Assembly (NCBI RefSeq): GCF_004353525.1
Contig: NZ_CP085524.1
Location: 434,001-498,000, forward strand
Direction of reading: 5' to 3'
DNA: 64,000 nucleotides
Source of the DNA: Zhaonella formicivorans
GTDB taxonomy: Bacteria > Bacillota > DUOV01 > Zhaonellaceae
Shown: in pieces, positions 16,041 to 24,098 of the stretch
Numbering within the stretch: the first letter of the stretch is position 1
How the letters are laid out: each line of letters begins with the position of its first letter
The notes under the pieces: generated by a model
The model's database searches: none
Seen by the model: the letters and a program-made list of their open reading frames with translations, nothing else
Told to the model about the DNA's origin: nothing
Position numbers and translations under genes: made by a program

Positions 16041-18206
16041 GTGGTCAAAAAAATATTTTCAGCGCTAATAGTGCTTGCTTTTTTGGCTGGCGTATTTTTC
16101 CTGGTCATCCCTCAAGAAGCCAATGCTTTTGAAAACCTGAGTAAAGATGGGAATTGTACTCCTTGCCACACGGACGGCAGAAAAGCTAAAGCTGCTGCTA
16201 CCGCTAAACCGGCGCCGGCACCTGCTAAAGCAAGCGCAGTTAAGCCAGCTCCTGCTAAAACAGCCCCTGCACCTGTCAAGGTATCCGGCATTAAAGCAGG
16301 CGAATTTGCGGAGATGCTGAAAAAAGCTGGTTTTACCGTTTCCGTTGTTAATGGTGAAGCGGTCTTAACCAGGGAGGCTGCCGCGGAGTTTATGGTCAAG
16401 ACTCTAGGCTTAAAACCCGCAGCAGATACTTCTGTCTTAAAAGCTTTCAAGGATAGCAGTAAAATCGGCTCAACTTACAAAGGTTATGTTGCTGCTGCAG
16501 TAAATGAAAAGTTGCTCTTCGGCTATGGCAACAAGACCTTTGTCCCGCAAGGCGGTGTGGACAAAAAGACAGCTGAGGCGCTGGTTTGGAGAATGATGTC
16601 CAAACAAAAACAAGCAGCCGCGCCTGCTAAACCTGTTGTCAAAGGTTTAAACGTTAAATTAGGTGTAGAAGGCTACGTTGGCTCCGATACATGCGGCAAG
16701 TGTCACGGCGATGCTTATAAATCCTGGAAGGATACTGCCCACAGTAAAATGGGGCAGAAAATCGCTGATGGCTCAGTACTCCAAGAAATTAAATGGGACG
16801 CCCAGTTGAGTACCATCCCTCAGTTTGATTTGAATGGAGTTAAGGTTTCGGGTTTGGGTTATGCTCAGAATACAAAACCCATCTTTACAATAGGAAGTGT
16901 CCATAAGCAGCGTTTTGTTTTTGACACCAATGCCGATGGTGACGCCAGTGTAATCGATGTCAACGACTTGAAGATTATGCCCCAGGAATGGATTCGCCCT
17001 GCCAACGGCCAAGGAGACAAATGGCAAGACTATAGTTCTAAGAAATGGAAAAACTGGAAGGAATGCGCCGGCTGCCATTTCACTGGGGTTAAAGCCGATG
17101 TGAAAGCCAACAAGGTACAAGTAGCCGAATTTAACATCGGCTGTGAAGCTTGTCACGGCCCCGGCAAACAGCACGTAGCTTCCGGCGGGGATAAGACCAA
17201 GATCTATTCCGGAGCCCAGGCTTACTCCTGCGGTGCCTGCCATACCAGAGGTTATAACGATTACACAACCAAGGAGTTTGAGTTTATTCCCAACCTTATG
17301 CCTTGGGATGACCCGGCAAAGGTAGCCGATAAGTATACCCATGCCGGCGAAAATGGCAACGAATTGGATGCTTTCTGGGGTAATGAGCCGGTCAACGGTC
17401 CCTCCAAGAAACACCACCAGCAGTATCTGGATTGGAGACGTTCGGGACATGCTACTATCTTTGAGCGGAACATCCAGCTGCCTAATTTCGGCGATTCCTG
17501 CCTGAAGTGCCACTCTGCAACAGCTTATATAGCTGCAGAGAAGGCTGAAAAGGTCACTCTGGCCGACTTCAAAGCCGGCGGTAAGTTTGAAAATGACCGG
17601 GCCGGCGTCACTTGCGTGGTTTGCCACACTTCCCACGCTACCAAGACTGCCAAGCCAATCGGTTCTGCTAACCTGCGCAAGTCCAGGGAGGAAACCTGTA
17701 CTCAGTGCCACGTTGAGTCTGGCCTGATGTTCAAGGGCGATGTAGCTGCCAAGATGAAAGGCAAGTCAGTGGTGGCTACCAGCATCCCCAGCGACACTAC
17801 CCTTACTTGTGTAGACTGCCATATGCCTAAGGTGGCAAAGAGCGGTGTAGACGGTGACTTAAGCAGTCATATGTTCAGGCCGATCACTAAGGAAGAAGCT
17901 GCTAAGCTAGGTATGCCTGCTACAGCAGTCTATGTTGAACAAGCCGGAGTTGAGAAAAATAGGGAACTTCAGGTTAAAGTTCATGAGTTAGAAGCTAAGC
18001 TTAAAGAAGCTGAAGGAAAATTTGCTGCTTTAGACAAGAATAGTGAGCACTATGCTAAAGCAAAAGAGCTTCTTGACGGCGCCGGTGCAAACTATTGGTA
18101 CCTGCACAAAGATCCGGGAGCCGGTTACCATAACCCGGCCTTTGCCCAAGAGCTGCTGGATAGAGCAAACAGTAACCTGGCTGAGTTTGAAAAGCATATC
18201 CAATAA
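16041..18206 (+). CDS. S-layer-homology, nine-heme c-type cytochrome
   Basis: An exported multiheme cytochrome likely acting in electron transfer at or across the cell wall. A signal peptide (core ALIVLAFLAGVFFLV, cleavage near A-N-A) is followed by one CxxCH, a Pro/Ala/Lys-rich linker and a domain resembling an SLH repeat: LTREAAAEFMVKTLGL, then FKDSSKIGSTYKGYVAAAV, then GYGNKTFVPQG. That repeat would attach it to the cell envelope. Eight further CxxCH motifs follow (CGKCH, CAGCH, CEACH, CGACH, CLKCH, CVVCH, CTQCH, CVDCH). A D-x-N-x-D-G-D segment resembles a calcium loop. The C-terminus is a coiled coil and an NrfA-like helical tail. GTG 16041 has AAAGGAGGAG; GTG 15993, in frame, also has AAGGAGGTGA, giving 16 extra residues. 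Confidence 0.9.
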   Translation: MVKKIFSALIVLAFLAGVFFLVIPQEANAFENLSKDGNCTPCHTDGRKAKAAATAKPAPAPAKASAVKPAPAKTAPAPVKVSGIKAGEFAEMLKKAGFTVSVVNGEAVLTREAAAEFMVKTLGLKPAADTSVLKAFKDSSKIGSTYKGYVAAAVNEKLLFGYGNKTFVPQGGVDKKTAEALVWRMMSKQKQAAAPAKPVVKGLNVKLGVEGYVGSDTCGKCHGDAYKSWKDTAHSKMGQKIADGSVLQEIKWDAQLSTIPQFDLNGVKVSGLGYAQNTKPIFTIGSVHKQRFVFDTNADGDASVIDVNDLKIMPQEWIRPANGQGDKWQDYSSKKWKNWKECAGCHFTGVKADVKANKVQVAEFNIGCEACHGPGKQHVASGGDKTKIYSGAQAYSCGACHTRGYNDYTTKEFEFIPNLMPWDDPAKVADKYTHAGENGNELDAFWGNEPVNGPSKKHHQQYLDWRRSGHATIFERNIQLPNFGDSCLKCHSATAYIAAEKAEKVTLADFKAGGKFENDRAGVTCVVCHTSHATKTAKPIGSANLRKSREETCTQCHVESGLMFKGDVAAKMKGKSVVATSIPSDTTLTCVDCHMPKVAKSGVDGDLSSHMFRPITKEEAAKLGMPATAVYVEQAGVEKNRELQVKVHELEAKLKEAEGKFAALDKNSEHYAKAKELLDGAGANYWYLHKDPGAGYHNPAFAQELLDRANSNLAEFEKHIQ

Positions 18207-18240
18207 AAGGAAAAGCCGACATTGTTCGGCTTTTCCTTTT
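18205..18240 (+). terminator. Terminator of the cytochrome gene
   Basis: A perfect 15-bp stem (18205-18219 with 18226-18240) overlapping the stop codon and ending in TTTT. Confidence 0.92.
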
Positions 18241-18309
18241 ATCACGCTTGAACAAATTGCAGGGATAATGTAATGTAAAATTGTAATACCATAATCTAAG
18301 GATGGTAGC

Positions 18310-19737
18310 ATGTCAGCCTTATATGAATTTTTCAGTACAAATCTGTCCGTTGTTTATTTTATATATGGATTGGTTTTTTTTCTGATGGGTTTTGCAATTT
18401 TTCTGCAAAACAGAAGAATGAGCAAGATACCTTTGGCCAAACACCTTTGGCTTTTGGCATGGTTCGGGATTATACATGGTTTATCAGAATGGGGTTTTGT
18501 CTTTATACCTATTCAGGATGAAAAGTTATACGAAAGCTCGGTTATTCTACTACGTTTTATCATTGCCCTTTCTTTCTTTTTTCTTCTGCAATTTGGTATG
18601 AATCTTGTGATAAAGGATTCACTAAAACGGCTAAAATTGCTACCTGCGCTGCTATTTACAGCCTGGTTCGGCGTGTTTTTATTTTATGTCCTGTCTAGCC
18701 ATAATTCAAACAACGAGCATCTACTCTTTTGCGAAACTCTAGCCCGATACTTTTTGGCTTTGCCGGGAGCAATTCTTACCGGTATTGGTTTAATAAAGCA
18801 AAAAGAGCAAGTACAGTTTATGAACGGTCGGTTAGTTAATAACCTGCTGGGGGCGGCTCTGGCGTTTTATATTTATTCTATAGTTGGTGGATTTTTTGTG
18901 CCGGGATACAACTTTTTTCCCGCTAATAAGTTCAATTCAGAGTTTTTTTTTCAGGTAACAGGTATACCAATTGCTGTGTTGCGTACGGCATGCGGTTTGG
19001 TAGGAGCTTATTTTATTATTCGGGTATTAGAAATTTTTGATCAAGAATACAGCATCCGTTTGGAAGCAGCGGAAAAAAACCAAGCTGTTCTGCTTGACCG
19101 GGAAAGAATAGCCCGAGATTTGCATGACGGAATAATTCAGTCCATTTATGCCGTTGGTTTAAATTTAGAGAACACCCGCTACCTTTTGCAGGAAAATCCT
19201 GTTCAGGCAGAACAGGAAATAACGTCTATTATGGAGAAATTGAATAATATTATTGTTGATTTACGCCAATGTATTTTAAATTTGCGCCCTGTACAACTTA
19301 CTGACAGCGAGTTTCAAAAATCGATAATCAGTTTAATTACGGAATTTAAACGAAACACGGGGATTTCTACCGATTTCAGCGTGATTCGTCAAACGGACGC
19401 GCGCCTGCCGCAGGGAAGTTTGAGCCATATTTATTTTATCGTCAACGAGGCCCTGAATAATATTGCCAAGCATGCCAATGCAAATCAAGTTAAAGTACAG
19501 TTTATTTTTAGGCCAGAGTACCTGGAACTCAGTATCAGTGATAATGGCAAAGGGTTTTCCTCTCCCGACAAATTCAAATACGGCAGCCTTGGACAGGGCC
19601 TAACCAATAAGCAGATCGCCCAGCAGATATTTTTAAGTGAAAAAACGGTACGTAATTACGTTAGCAATATCTTGAGCAAGATGGGGTTTAGCAACAGAGC
19701 GCAGGCAGCTGCATATGCAGCCAAAAAAGGAATTTAA
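18310..19737 (+). CDS. Membrane histidine kinase fused to a NarL/LuxR-type HTH, probable collapsed two-component pair
   Basis: Residues 1-250 form about seven membrane helices as a sensor. A HisKA_3 dimerisation domain follows with the phospho-acceptor in [16 protein letters not shown] (His near 272). The ATPase domain shows the N-box [16 protein letters not shown] and the G1 box SDNGKGF. At the next box, GQGL (about residue 427), kinase homology stops. The last 45 residues read [23 protein letters not shown] and [14 protein letters not shown], the DNA-binding end of a NarL-type response regulator. The receiver domain and the kinase end are missing. The simplest reading is an internal deletion joining kinase and regulator at the shared word Q-G-L-T-N. 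It lies 100 bases after the cytochrome gene. Whether it can still phosphorylate is doubtful. Confidence 0.85.
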   Translation: MSALYEFFSTNLSVVYFIYGLVFFLMGFAIFLQNRRMSKIPLAKHLWLLAWFGIIHGLSEWGFVFIPIQDEKLYESSVILLRFIIALSFFFLLQFGMNLVIKDSLKRLKLLPALLFTAWFGVFLFYVLSSHNSNNEHLLFCETLARYFLALPGAILTGIGLIKQKEQVQFMNGRLVNNLLGAALAFYIYSIVGGFFVPGYNFFPANKFNSEFFFQVTGIPIAVLRTACGLVGAYFIIRVLEIFDQEYSIRLEAAEKNQAVLLDRERIARDLHDGIIQSIYAVGLNLENTRYLLQENPVQAEQEITSIMEKLNNIIVDLRQCILNLRPVQLTDSEFQKSIISLITEFKRNTGISTDFSVIRQTDARLPQGSLSHIYFIVNEALNNIAKHANANQVKVQFIFRPEYLELSISDNGKGFSSPDKFKYGSLGQGLTNKQIAQQIFLSEKTVRNYVSNILSKMGFSNRAQAAAYAAKKGI

Positions 19738-19800
19738 CTAAAAACAGATATATTACAGATAAAGTGAGCTTGAGAATTATTAATAAATGATAGCGATCGT

Positions 19801-19841
19801 AAAATGCCATAGGCAGAGTGACTTTCTGCCTATGGCATTTT
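19801..19841. terminator. Bidirectional terminator
   Basis: A perfect 17-bp inverted repeat (19801-19817 with 19825-19841) with A/T tails on both sides, between two convergent genes. Confidence 0.92.
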
Positions 19842-19847
19842 TATATT

Positions 19848-20381
19848 TTAAGCAACCCTGGCAGTGGAACCTTTTCCTTCCCAAGTCGGATTTTTTCCTT
19901 GCCGGAAATGTTTTTTAAATATAAAGTAATCAAGTCCTATTCTATAAGAGTTTATCCCTGCAGCCAAGAGCAAAATTGCTGCTGTATAAAGAATCGGGTT
20001 TGTGCTGGTTGTTCCGGCCAGCATAAAGTTTAAATTCATTAAAGCCCCGCCCAGTAAGGCCAGCGTAGTTAAGCAGCCTAAGACAAGACCAAGCCCTACG
20101 GCTAATTCCCCAAAAGGTATGATATAGCTAAATAATTTAGCGTTAGGTAGAGCAAAATTTTGGATAAAAGCAGCATACCAACCTTGAACAGCAGGGTGCT
20201 CGCCGCTGGCTAATTTAACAGCATTGCCTAGAAATCCGCTTATGGCTACGCCAGCTTTGTCTCCGGTCCAGACCGGGTTGCCGATTTTGCTCAGGGCTGC
20301 TTCGATCCACTGTGCCCCGAGCCAAATGCGCAGGATAGTCCAAACTACCGCCAGCTTAGGCTCGGAAAATAACCTTTTCAT
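19848..20381 (-). CDS. DoxX/DoxD-like membrane protein
   Basis: A 177-residue protein with four to five membrane helices, of the DoxX family. The family includes the small membrane subunit of thiosulfate:quinone oxidoreductase and proteins linked to redox homeostasis. The typical R-I-W-L-G-A-Q-W-I-E-A-A-L-S-K-I beginning, the WYAAFIQNF stretch and PFGELAVGLGLVLG are visible. The ATG at 20381 has AGGAGGTAG on the minus strand. It stands alone; substrate unknown. Confidence 0.82.
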   Translation of the reverse strand: MKRLFSEPKLAVVWTILRIWLGAQWIEAALSKIGNPVWTGDKAGVAISGFLGNAVKLASGEHPAVQGWYAAFIQNFALPNAKLFSYIIPFGELAVGLGLVLGCLTTLALLGGALMNLNFMLAGTTSTNPILYTAAILLLAAGINSYRIGLDYFIFKKHFRQGKNPTWEGKGSTARVA

Positions 20382-20734
20382 TGTTACTACCTCCTACACA
20401 AATTAGTAGATAAATCGTATCTTAATTATCCCATTTGTGAGTTATTTTGCAAATCCCTTTAGCTGAAGATTTCGCCGTATATATTGCCCTAGGCATTATA
20501 GCAGGCTTCTTGCAGGTGATAGCGGAAAAATGCTTTTAATTAAAGCTTGTCTAACCACACTGCTACGGATTGGGTTATTTAGCATTTTTGTACAGCAGGA
20601 TTTTTCAGAAATAAAGCGAATTTAATTATAGTATTAGCCTATGCTCAAGCTACTTCGTGGCTTAAATCGGCAAAGGATATGTTTTTATATGGGGTGAACT
20701 AAATTACACTGATAAGAAAGTGGTAGGAGGAACT
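20382..20734 (+). other. Intergenic region, no clear gene
   Basis: AT-rich spacer carrying upstream signals of both divergent genes. The only open frame of note is a 30-codon hydrophobic one at 20447-20539 (TTG start, poor ribosome site), which may be chance or a relic. Confidence 0.5.
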
Positions 20735-22186
20735 TTGCGGGACATTTTTTTTCTTAGTGATTTGGCAGCAGTAAAGGCTATAGCTGATCCACAACGACTC
20801 AGAATTTTGGAAATTTTTATTCGCCAAAAGGCTACGGTTCAGCAGGTGGCGACCATGCTAGAAGAGACGCCGGCAAAAATTCATTATCATGTAAGGGAAC
20901 TTTTGAAGCATGGCATGATTGAACTTGTTGAAACTGTAGAAAAGAAGGGTATTTTAGAAAAATACTACAGGGCGGTTGCACGTAATTTTTACATTGACCA
21001 GGCTTTAGGTGAATATTTTGAGGATAATGAAGCAGCGGCTTTAGAAGTTGTAACCAAGGATATTTTGTCCTGGCGAAGGCTTAAATTTTTGAAAGTTGAT
21101 ATTAACCGGGTAGCCGATACCTTAGTTAACACTTGTTTAAGGATCCAGCCAGGAGAAGTTGTTTATATTCAGGGCAGTACCGATGAAACGGATTTGGCGG
21201 AGGCGTTATGTTCGCAACTTTATCAGGCTGGTGCCTACCCTCATCTCCATTTAATTTCTCCTGAACTGAAATTACAGTTGCTGCAAAAAACCCCCTTGGA
21301 GCAACTGCCACATAGCCTGAGTTATCTGGCTAACTGGATGGACGAAGTGACAACAATGATCATGCTGGAACATATAGTAGATCCTTTGGAAGTTAAAGAG
21401 GTGGAGCCAAAGCGGGTTGAACTGTTCAGGCAAGCCTGGGCTCAAGTCAGAAATAAAAGGACTGAACGGGGCATCAAATGGGCCTTTGTAGGTTACCCCA
21501 CTGAAAAGCAGGCCCAAGCAATTGGAGTAAATTTTGTTCGCTTTCACGATATTTTTTGGCGAAGTATGGATATAAATTACGAAAAAGTAGGCCTCTTAGG
21601 TCAAAAAGTAGCCCGGTTTTTGGAAAGTGGACAGGAAGTACAGTTAAAATCAAGCAGTGGTACAAGTTTAAAGTTAAATATAGCCGGGCGTAAGAGCTTT
21701 ATAGAAGATGGAATTATAGGTGCTGAAGATATTGCCCAGGGTAAACCGTTTATAAATTTTCCCTGTGGAGAGGTTAGTATAGCTCCCATAGAGACTTCAG
21801 CCCAAGGAACAGCAGTTTGTGATTTTACATATTACAACGGGCAGAGAATTACAGGCATTCTCATGGAATTTGCCGAAGGCCGTTTAGTGAAGCTGCAGGC
21901 TGAGGAAAACGAAGAATTGCTGCGGCAAATTCTTTTGGAAGGAAACGATGACCGCGACCGGATAGGGGAATTGGGAATTGGTTTAAATCCTATAATCGAG
22001 CAGCCTCTAGGGTATCCGGTTTACGACAGTAAGGCTTTTGCCCGTGTGCATCTATCTTTTGGTGAAAACCGCATGTTCGGAGGCAGGAACAAGGCCGCTC
22101 TTAACTGGCCCATGGTTCTTGATAAAGTCGATGTTACAGTGGACGGACGACAGCTGATTCAGGCTGGGAAGTTCGTTTTTAAATGA
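20735..22186 (+). CDS. ArsR-like HTH fused to a degenerate M29 aminopeptidase domain, candidate regulator
   Basis: Two domains. Residues about 5-75 are a winged HTH of the ArsR type (AIADPQRLRILEIF, then AKIHYHVRELLKHGMIELV). From about residue 115 to the end it matches the M29 thermophilic aminopeptidase fold: RIQPGEVVYIQGSTDE, PCGEVSIAPIE, IGELGIGLNP, HLSFGENRMFGG and VDGRQLIQAGKFVFK. The usual C-terminal metal ligands (S-A-V-H-W-D) are replaced by A-A-L-N-W-P, and the Tyr seven residues after the preceding His is Arg, so peptidase activity is doubtful. TTG 20735 has TAGGAGG at the right distance; the longer GTG start at 20720 overlaps it. It sits before oppABCDF, so peptide-responsive control of opp is a fair hypothesis. 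Confidence 0.85.
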   Translation: MRDIFFLSDLAAVKAIADPQRLRILEIFIRQKATVQQVATMLEETPAKIHYHVRELLKHGMIELVETVEKKGILEKYYRAVARNFYIDQALGEYFEDNEAAALEVVTKDILSWRRLKFLKVDINRVADTLVNTCLRIQPGEVVYIQGSTDETDLAEALCSQLYQAGAYPHLHLISPELKLQLLQKTPLEQLPHSLSYLANWMDEVTTMIMLEHIVDPLEVKEVEPKRVELFRQAWAQVRNKRTERGIKWAFVGYPTEKQAQAIGVNFVRFHDIFWRSMDINYEKVGLLGQKVARFLESGQEVQLKSSSGTSLKLNIAGRKSFIEDGIIGAEDIAQGKPFINFPCGEVSIAPIETSAQGTAVCDFTYYNGQRITGILMEFAEGRLVKLQAEENEELLRQILLEGNDDRDRIGELGIGLNPIIEQPLGYPVYDSKAFARVHLSFGENRMFGGRNKAALNWPMVLDKVDVTVDGRQLIQAGKFVFK

Positions 22187-22216
22187 TTTAACGATAAAAT
22201 TTATTTTATCGTTAAA
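22187..22216 (+). promoter_or_regulatory. Perfect 13-bp palindrome between HTH-M29 gene and opp
   Basis: TTTAACGATAAAA (22187-22199) and its exact complement (22204-22216) flank a 4-base centre. There is no T-run after it, so a terminator is less likely than an operator or mRNA hairpin. It could be the binding site of the adjacent HTH protein. Confidence 0.55.
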
Positions 22217-22345
22217 CTAAAATTTATCAGAAGCGAATGACTGCAAGCTTGAACAAGTAGGCAAAGGGGGTGTCTATTGGGGGAATTAATAATTCTGATA
22301 ACAAATATTATGTAGAGAAGAAAAATTTAAGGAGGTTAAAGTTTG

Positions 22346-23974
22346 ATGTGGAGAAACCGTAAAATGTTTGTTGTCCTAGCGGTAGTCTTAATGTTCAGCT
22401 TTGTTCTTACCGCCTGCGGAGGTGGGAATAAAGCAGCCAATGAGGGAAATAAAACAGAAGAGAAAGTCATTACTTACAATCTTGGTACCGAACCTGAAAC
22501 CTTAGACGTTGCTACTGCTACCGGAAAACCGGAAGCTACCGTTCAAATGGCCATGTTTGAAGGTCTGACCCGCTTGGATGCCAATAACCAGCCTGTACCA
22601 GGCATGGCAGAAAAATGGGATATTTCTCCTGACGGATTAGTTTATACCTTTCACTTGCGGGATGCCAAATGGACAAACGGTGATCCGGTAACTGCAGAGG
22701 ATTTCGAATTTGCTTGGAAGCGTTTATTAAATCCCGATACTGCGGCTGAATATTCATACCAGGCATTTTACATTAAAAATGGCGAAAAATACAACGCCGG
22801 TGAAGTTTCCGCTGACGAGGTAGGGGTGAAAGCTTTAGACGCAAAGACATTGCAAGTAACACTGGAAACACCGACTCCTTACTTTCTGAGCTTGACTGCT
22901 TTTCCTAACCTTTATCCTGTTAATAAAAAAGTTGTAGAAGCTAATCCTGACTGGAACACTAAAGTTGAAACTTTAGTCGGGAACGGTCCTTTTAAAATCA
23001 TAAACTGGGAACACCAGCAAAAAATTGAGTTAGTTAAAAACCCGGATTATTGGGCTGCTGATGATGTGAAAATAGATAAAATCATCATGACTATGGTAGA
23101 ATCCGAAGATACGGAGTTAAGTATGTTTGAGTCGGGGCAAATTGATATAGCTGAGAACCCGCCGACCCAGGAAGTTCGCCGTCTGTTAGATGAAAAAATA
23201 GCCACTATGTATCCAGATTTAGGTATTTACTATTATATGTTTAACGTCAAACAGGAGCCTTTTGATGATCCACGGGTGAGAAAAGCTTTTGCTATGGCTA
23301 TTAACCGTCAGGCGATTATTGATAACGTGACCCAGGCTTTCCAAAAGCCGGCCTTTGCAGTAGTACCATACGGCATACCTGATGCGGTACCCGGTGAAGA
23401 CTTCCGTGAAAAAGGCGGCAATAATTATTTCACTGAAGACGTTGCCAAGGCAAAAGAGCTCTTAGCTGAAGCGGGATACCCAGATGGAAAGGGATTACCT
23501 GAAATCAAGATTCTTTATAATACCAATGAAGGTCATCAAAAGATCGCAGAAGCCATCATGGAGATGTGGAAGAAGAACTTGGGTGCCAATGTAACTTTAA
23601 CTAACCAGGAGTGGCAAGTTTACTTGAACACCCGAGCAGCCGGAGATTATCAGGTTGCCCGTGCCGGTTGGGGTGCTGACTATACTGACGCCATGACTTT
23701 CCTGGATATGTGGATGACCGGTAACGGCAACAACCAGACTAACTGGGGCAACCCGGAGTATGACAGGTTGATTAAAGAAGCTAAGTCCAACCCTGACCCG
23801 GCTGTAAGGATTAAAGCAATGCACGATGCTGAAAAAATCCTGATGGATGAAATGCCTATCATGCCGATTTATTTCTATACCAACGTCAATATGTATAAGC
23901 CCTGGGTAAAAGGTGTTATAGTTCCTATGGTTGGCGGTTATCAAGAATTTCGTTGGGCTTATATTGAAAAATAA
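22346..23974 (+). CDS. oppA: Oligopeptide ABC transporter substrate-binding lipoprotein
   Basis: Extracellular peptide-binding component (SBP family 5). A signal peptide ends in the lipobox VLTAC (Cys about residue 25), then a linker. Conserved family elements are EPETLDVATATG, MAEKWDISPDGLVYTFHLR and DPRVRKAFAMAINR. The length of 542 residues is normal. ATG 22346 lies behind AAGGAGG; the codon before it, TTG 22343, is the other option. It is followed by a stem-loop and then oppBCDF. Confidence 0.94.
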   Translation: MWRNRKMFVVLAVVLMFSFVLTACGGGNKAANEGNKTEEKVITYNLGTEPETLDVATATGKPEATVQMAMFEGLTRLDANNQPVPGMAEKWDISPDGLVYTFHLRDAKWTNGDPVTAEDFEFAWKRLLNPDTAAEYSYQAFYIKNGEKYNAGEVSADEVGVKALDAKTLQVTLETPTPYFLSLTAFPNLYPVNKKVVEANPDWNTKVETLVGNGPFKIINWEHQQKIELVKNPDYWAADDVKIDKIIMTMVESEDTELSMFESGQIDIAENPPTQEVRRLLDEKIATMYPDLGIYYYMFNVKQEPFDDPRVRKAFAMAINRQAIIDNVTQAFQKPAFAVVPYGIPDAVPGEDFREKGGNNYFTEDVAKAKELLAEAGYPDGKGLPEIKILYNTNEGHQKIAEAIMEMWKKNLGANVTLTNQEWQVYLNTRAAGDYQVARAGWGADYTDAMTFLDMWMTGNGNNQTNWGNPEYDRLIKEAKSNPDPAVRIKAMHDAEKILMDEMPIMPIYFYTNVNMYKPWVKGVIVPMVGGYQEFRWAYIEK

Positions 23975-24009
23975 GCTATATGCTTAGAAGCCTTAGTTTA
24001 TAATCTTAA

Positions 24010-24048
24010 AAGAGGTATATATGGCGAGATCGGCCATGTATACCTCTT
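24010..24048 (+). other. Intercistronic stem-loop between oppA and oppB
   Basis: A 16-bp stem (24010-24025 with 24033-24048, one G-T pair) without a T-run, placed after the binding-protein gene just as in the pst operon. Likely stabilises the upstream message or attenuates. Confidence 0.6.
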
Positions 24049-24098
24049 GCTGCTTGAAGCCTTAACATGAAATATTTTACAGAAAGGAGGCTATTAAA

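Noticed and set aside
16773-17711. 312-codon ORF antisense to the cytochrome gene
   Set aside because: It is the shadow of a codon-biased coding strand; the sense strand has nine CxxCH motifs and a signal peptide.
20447-20539. 30-codon hydrophobic ORF upstream of the HTH-M29 gene
   Set aside because: Poor ribosome site and length within chance expectation.
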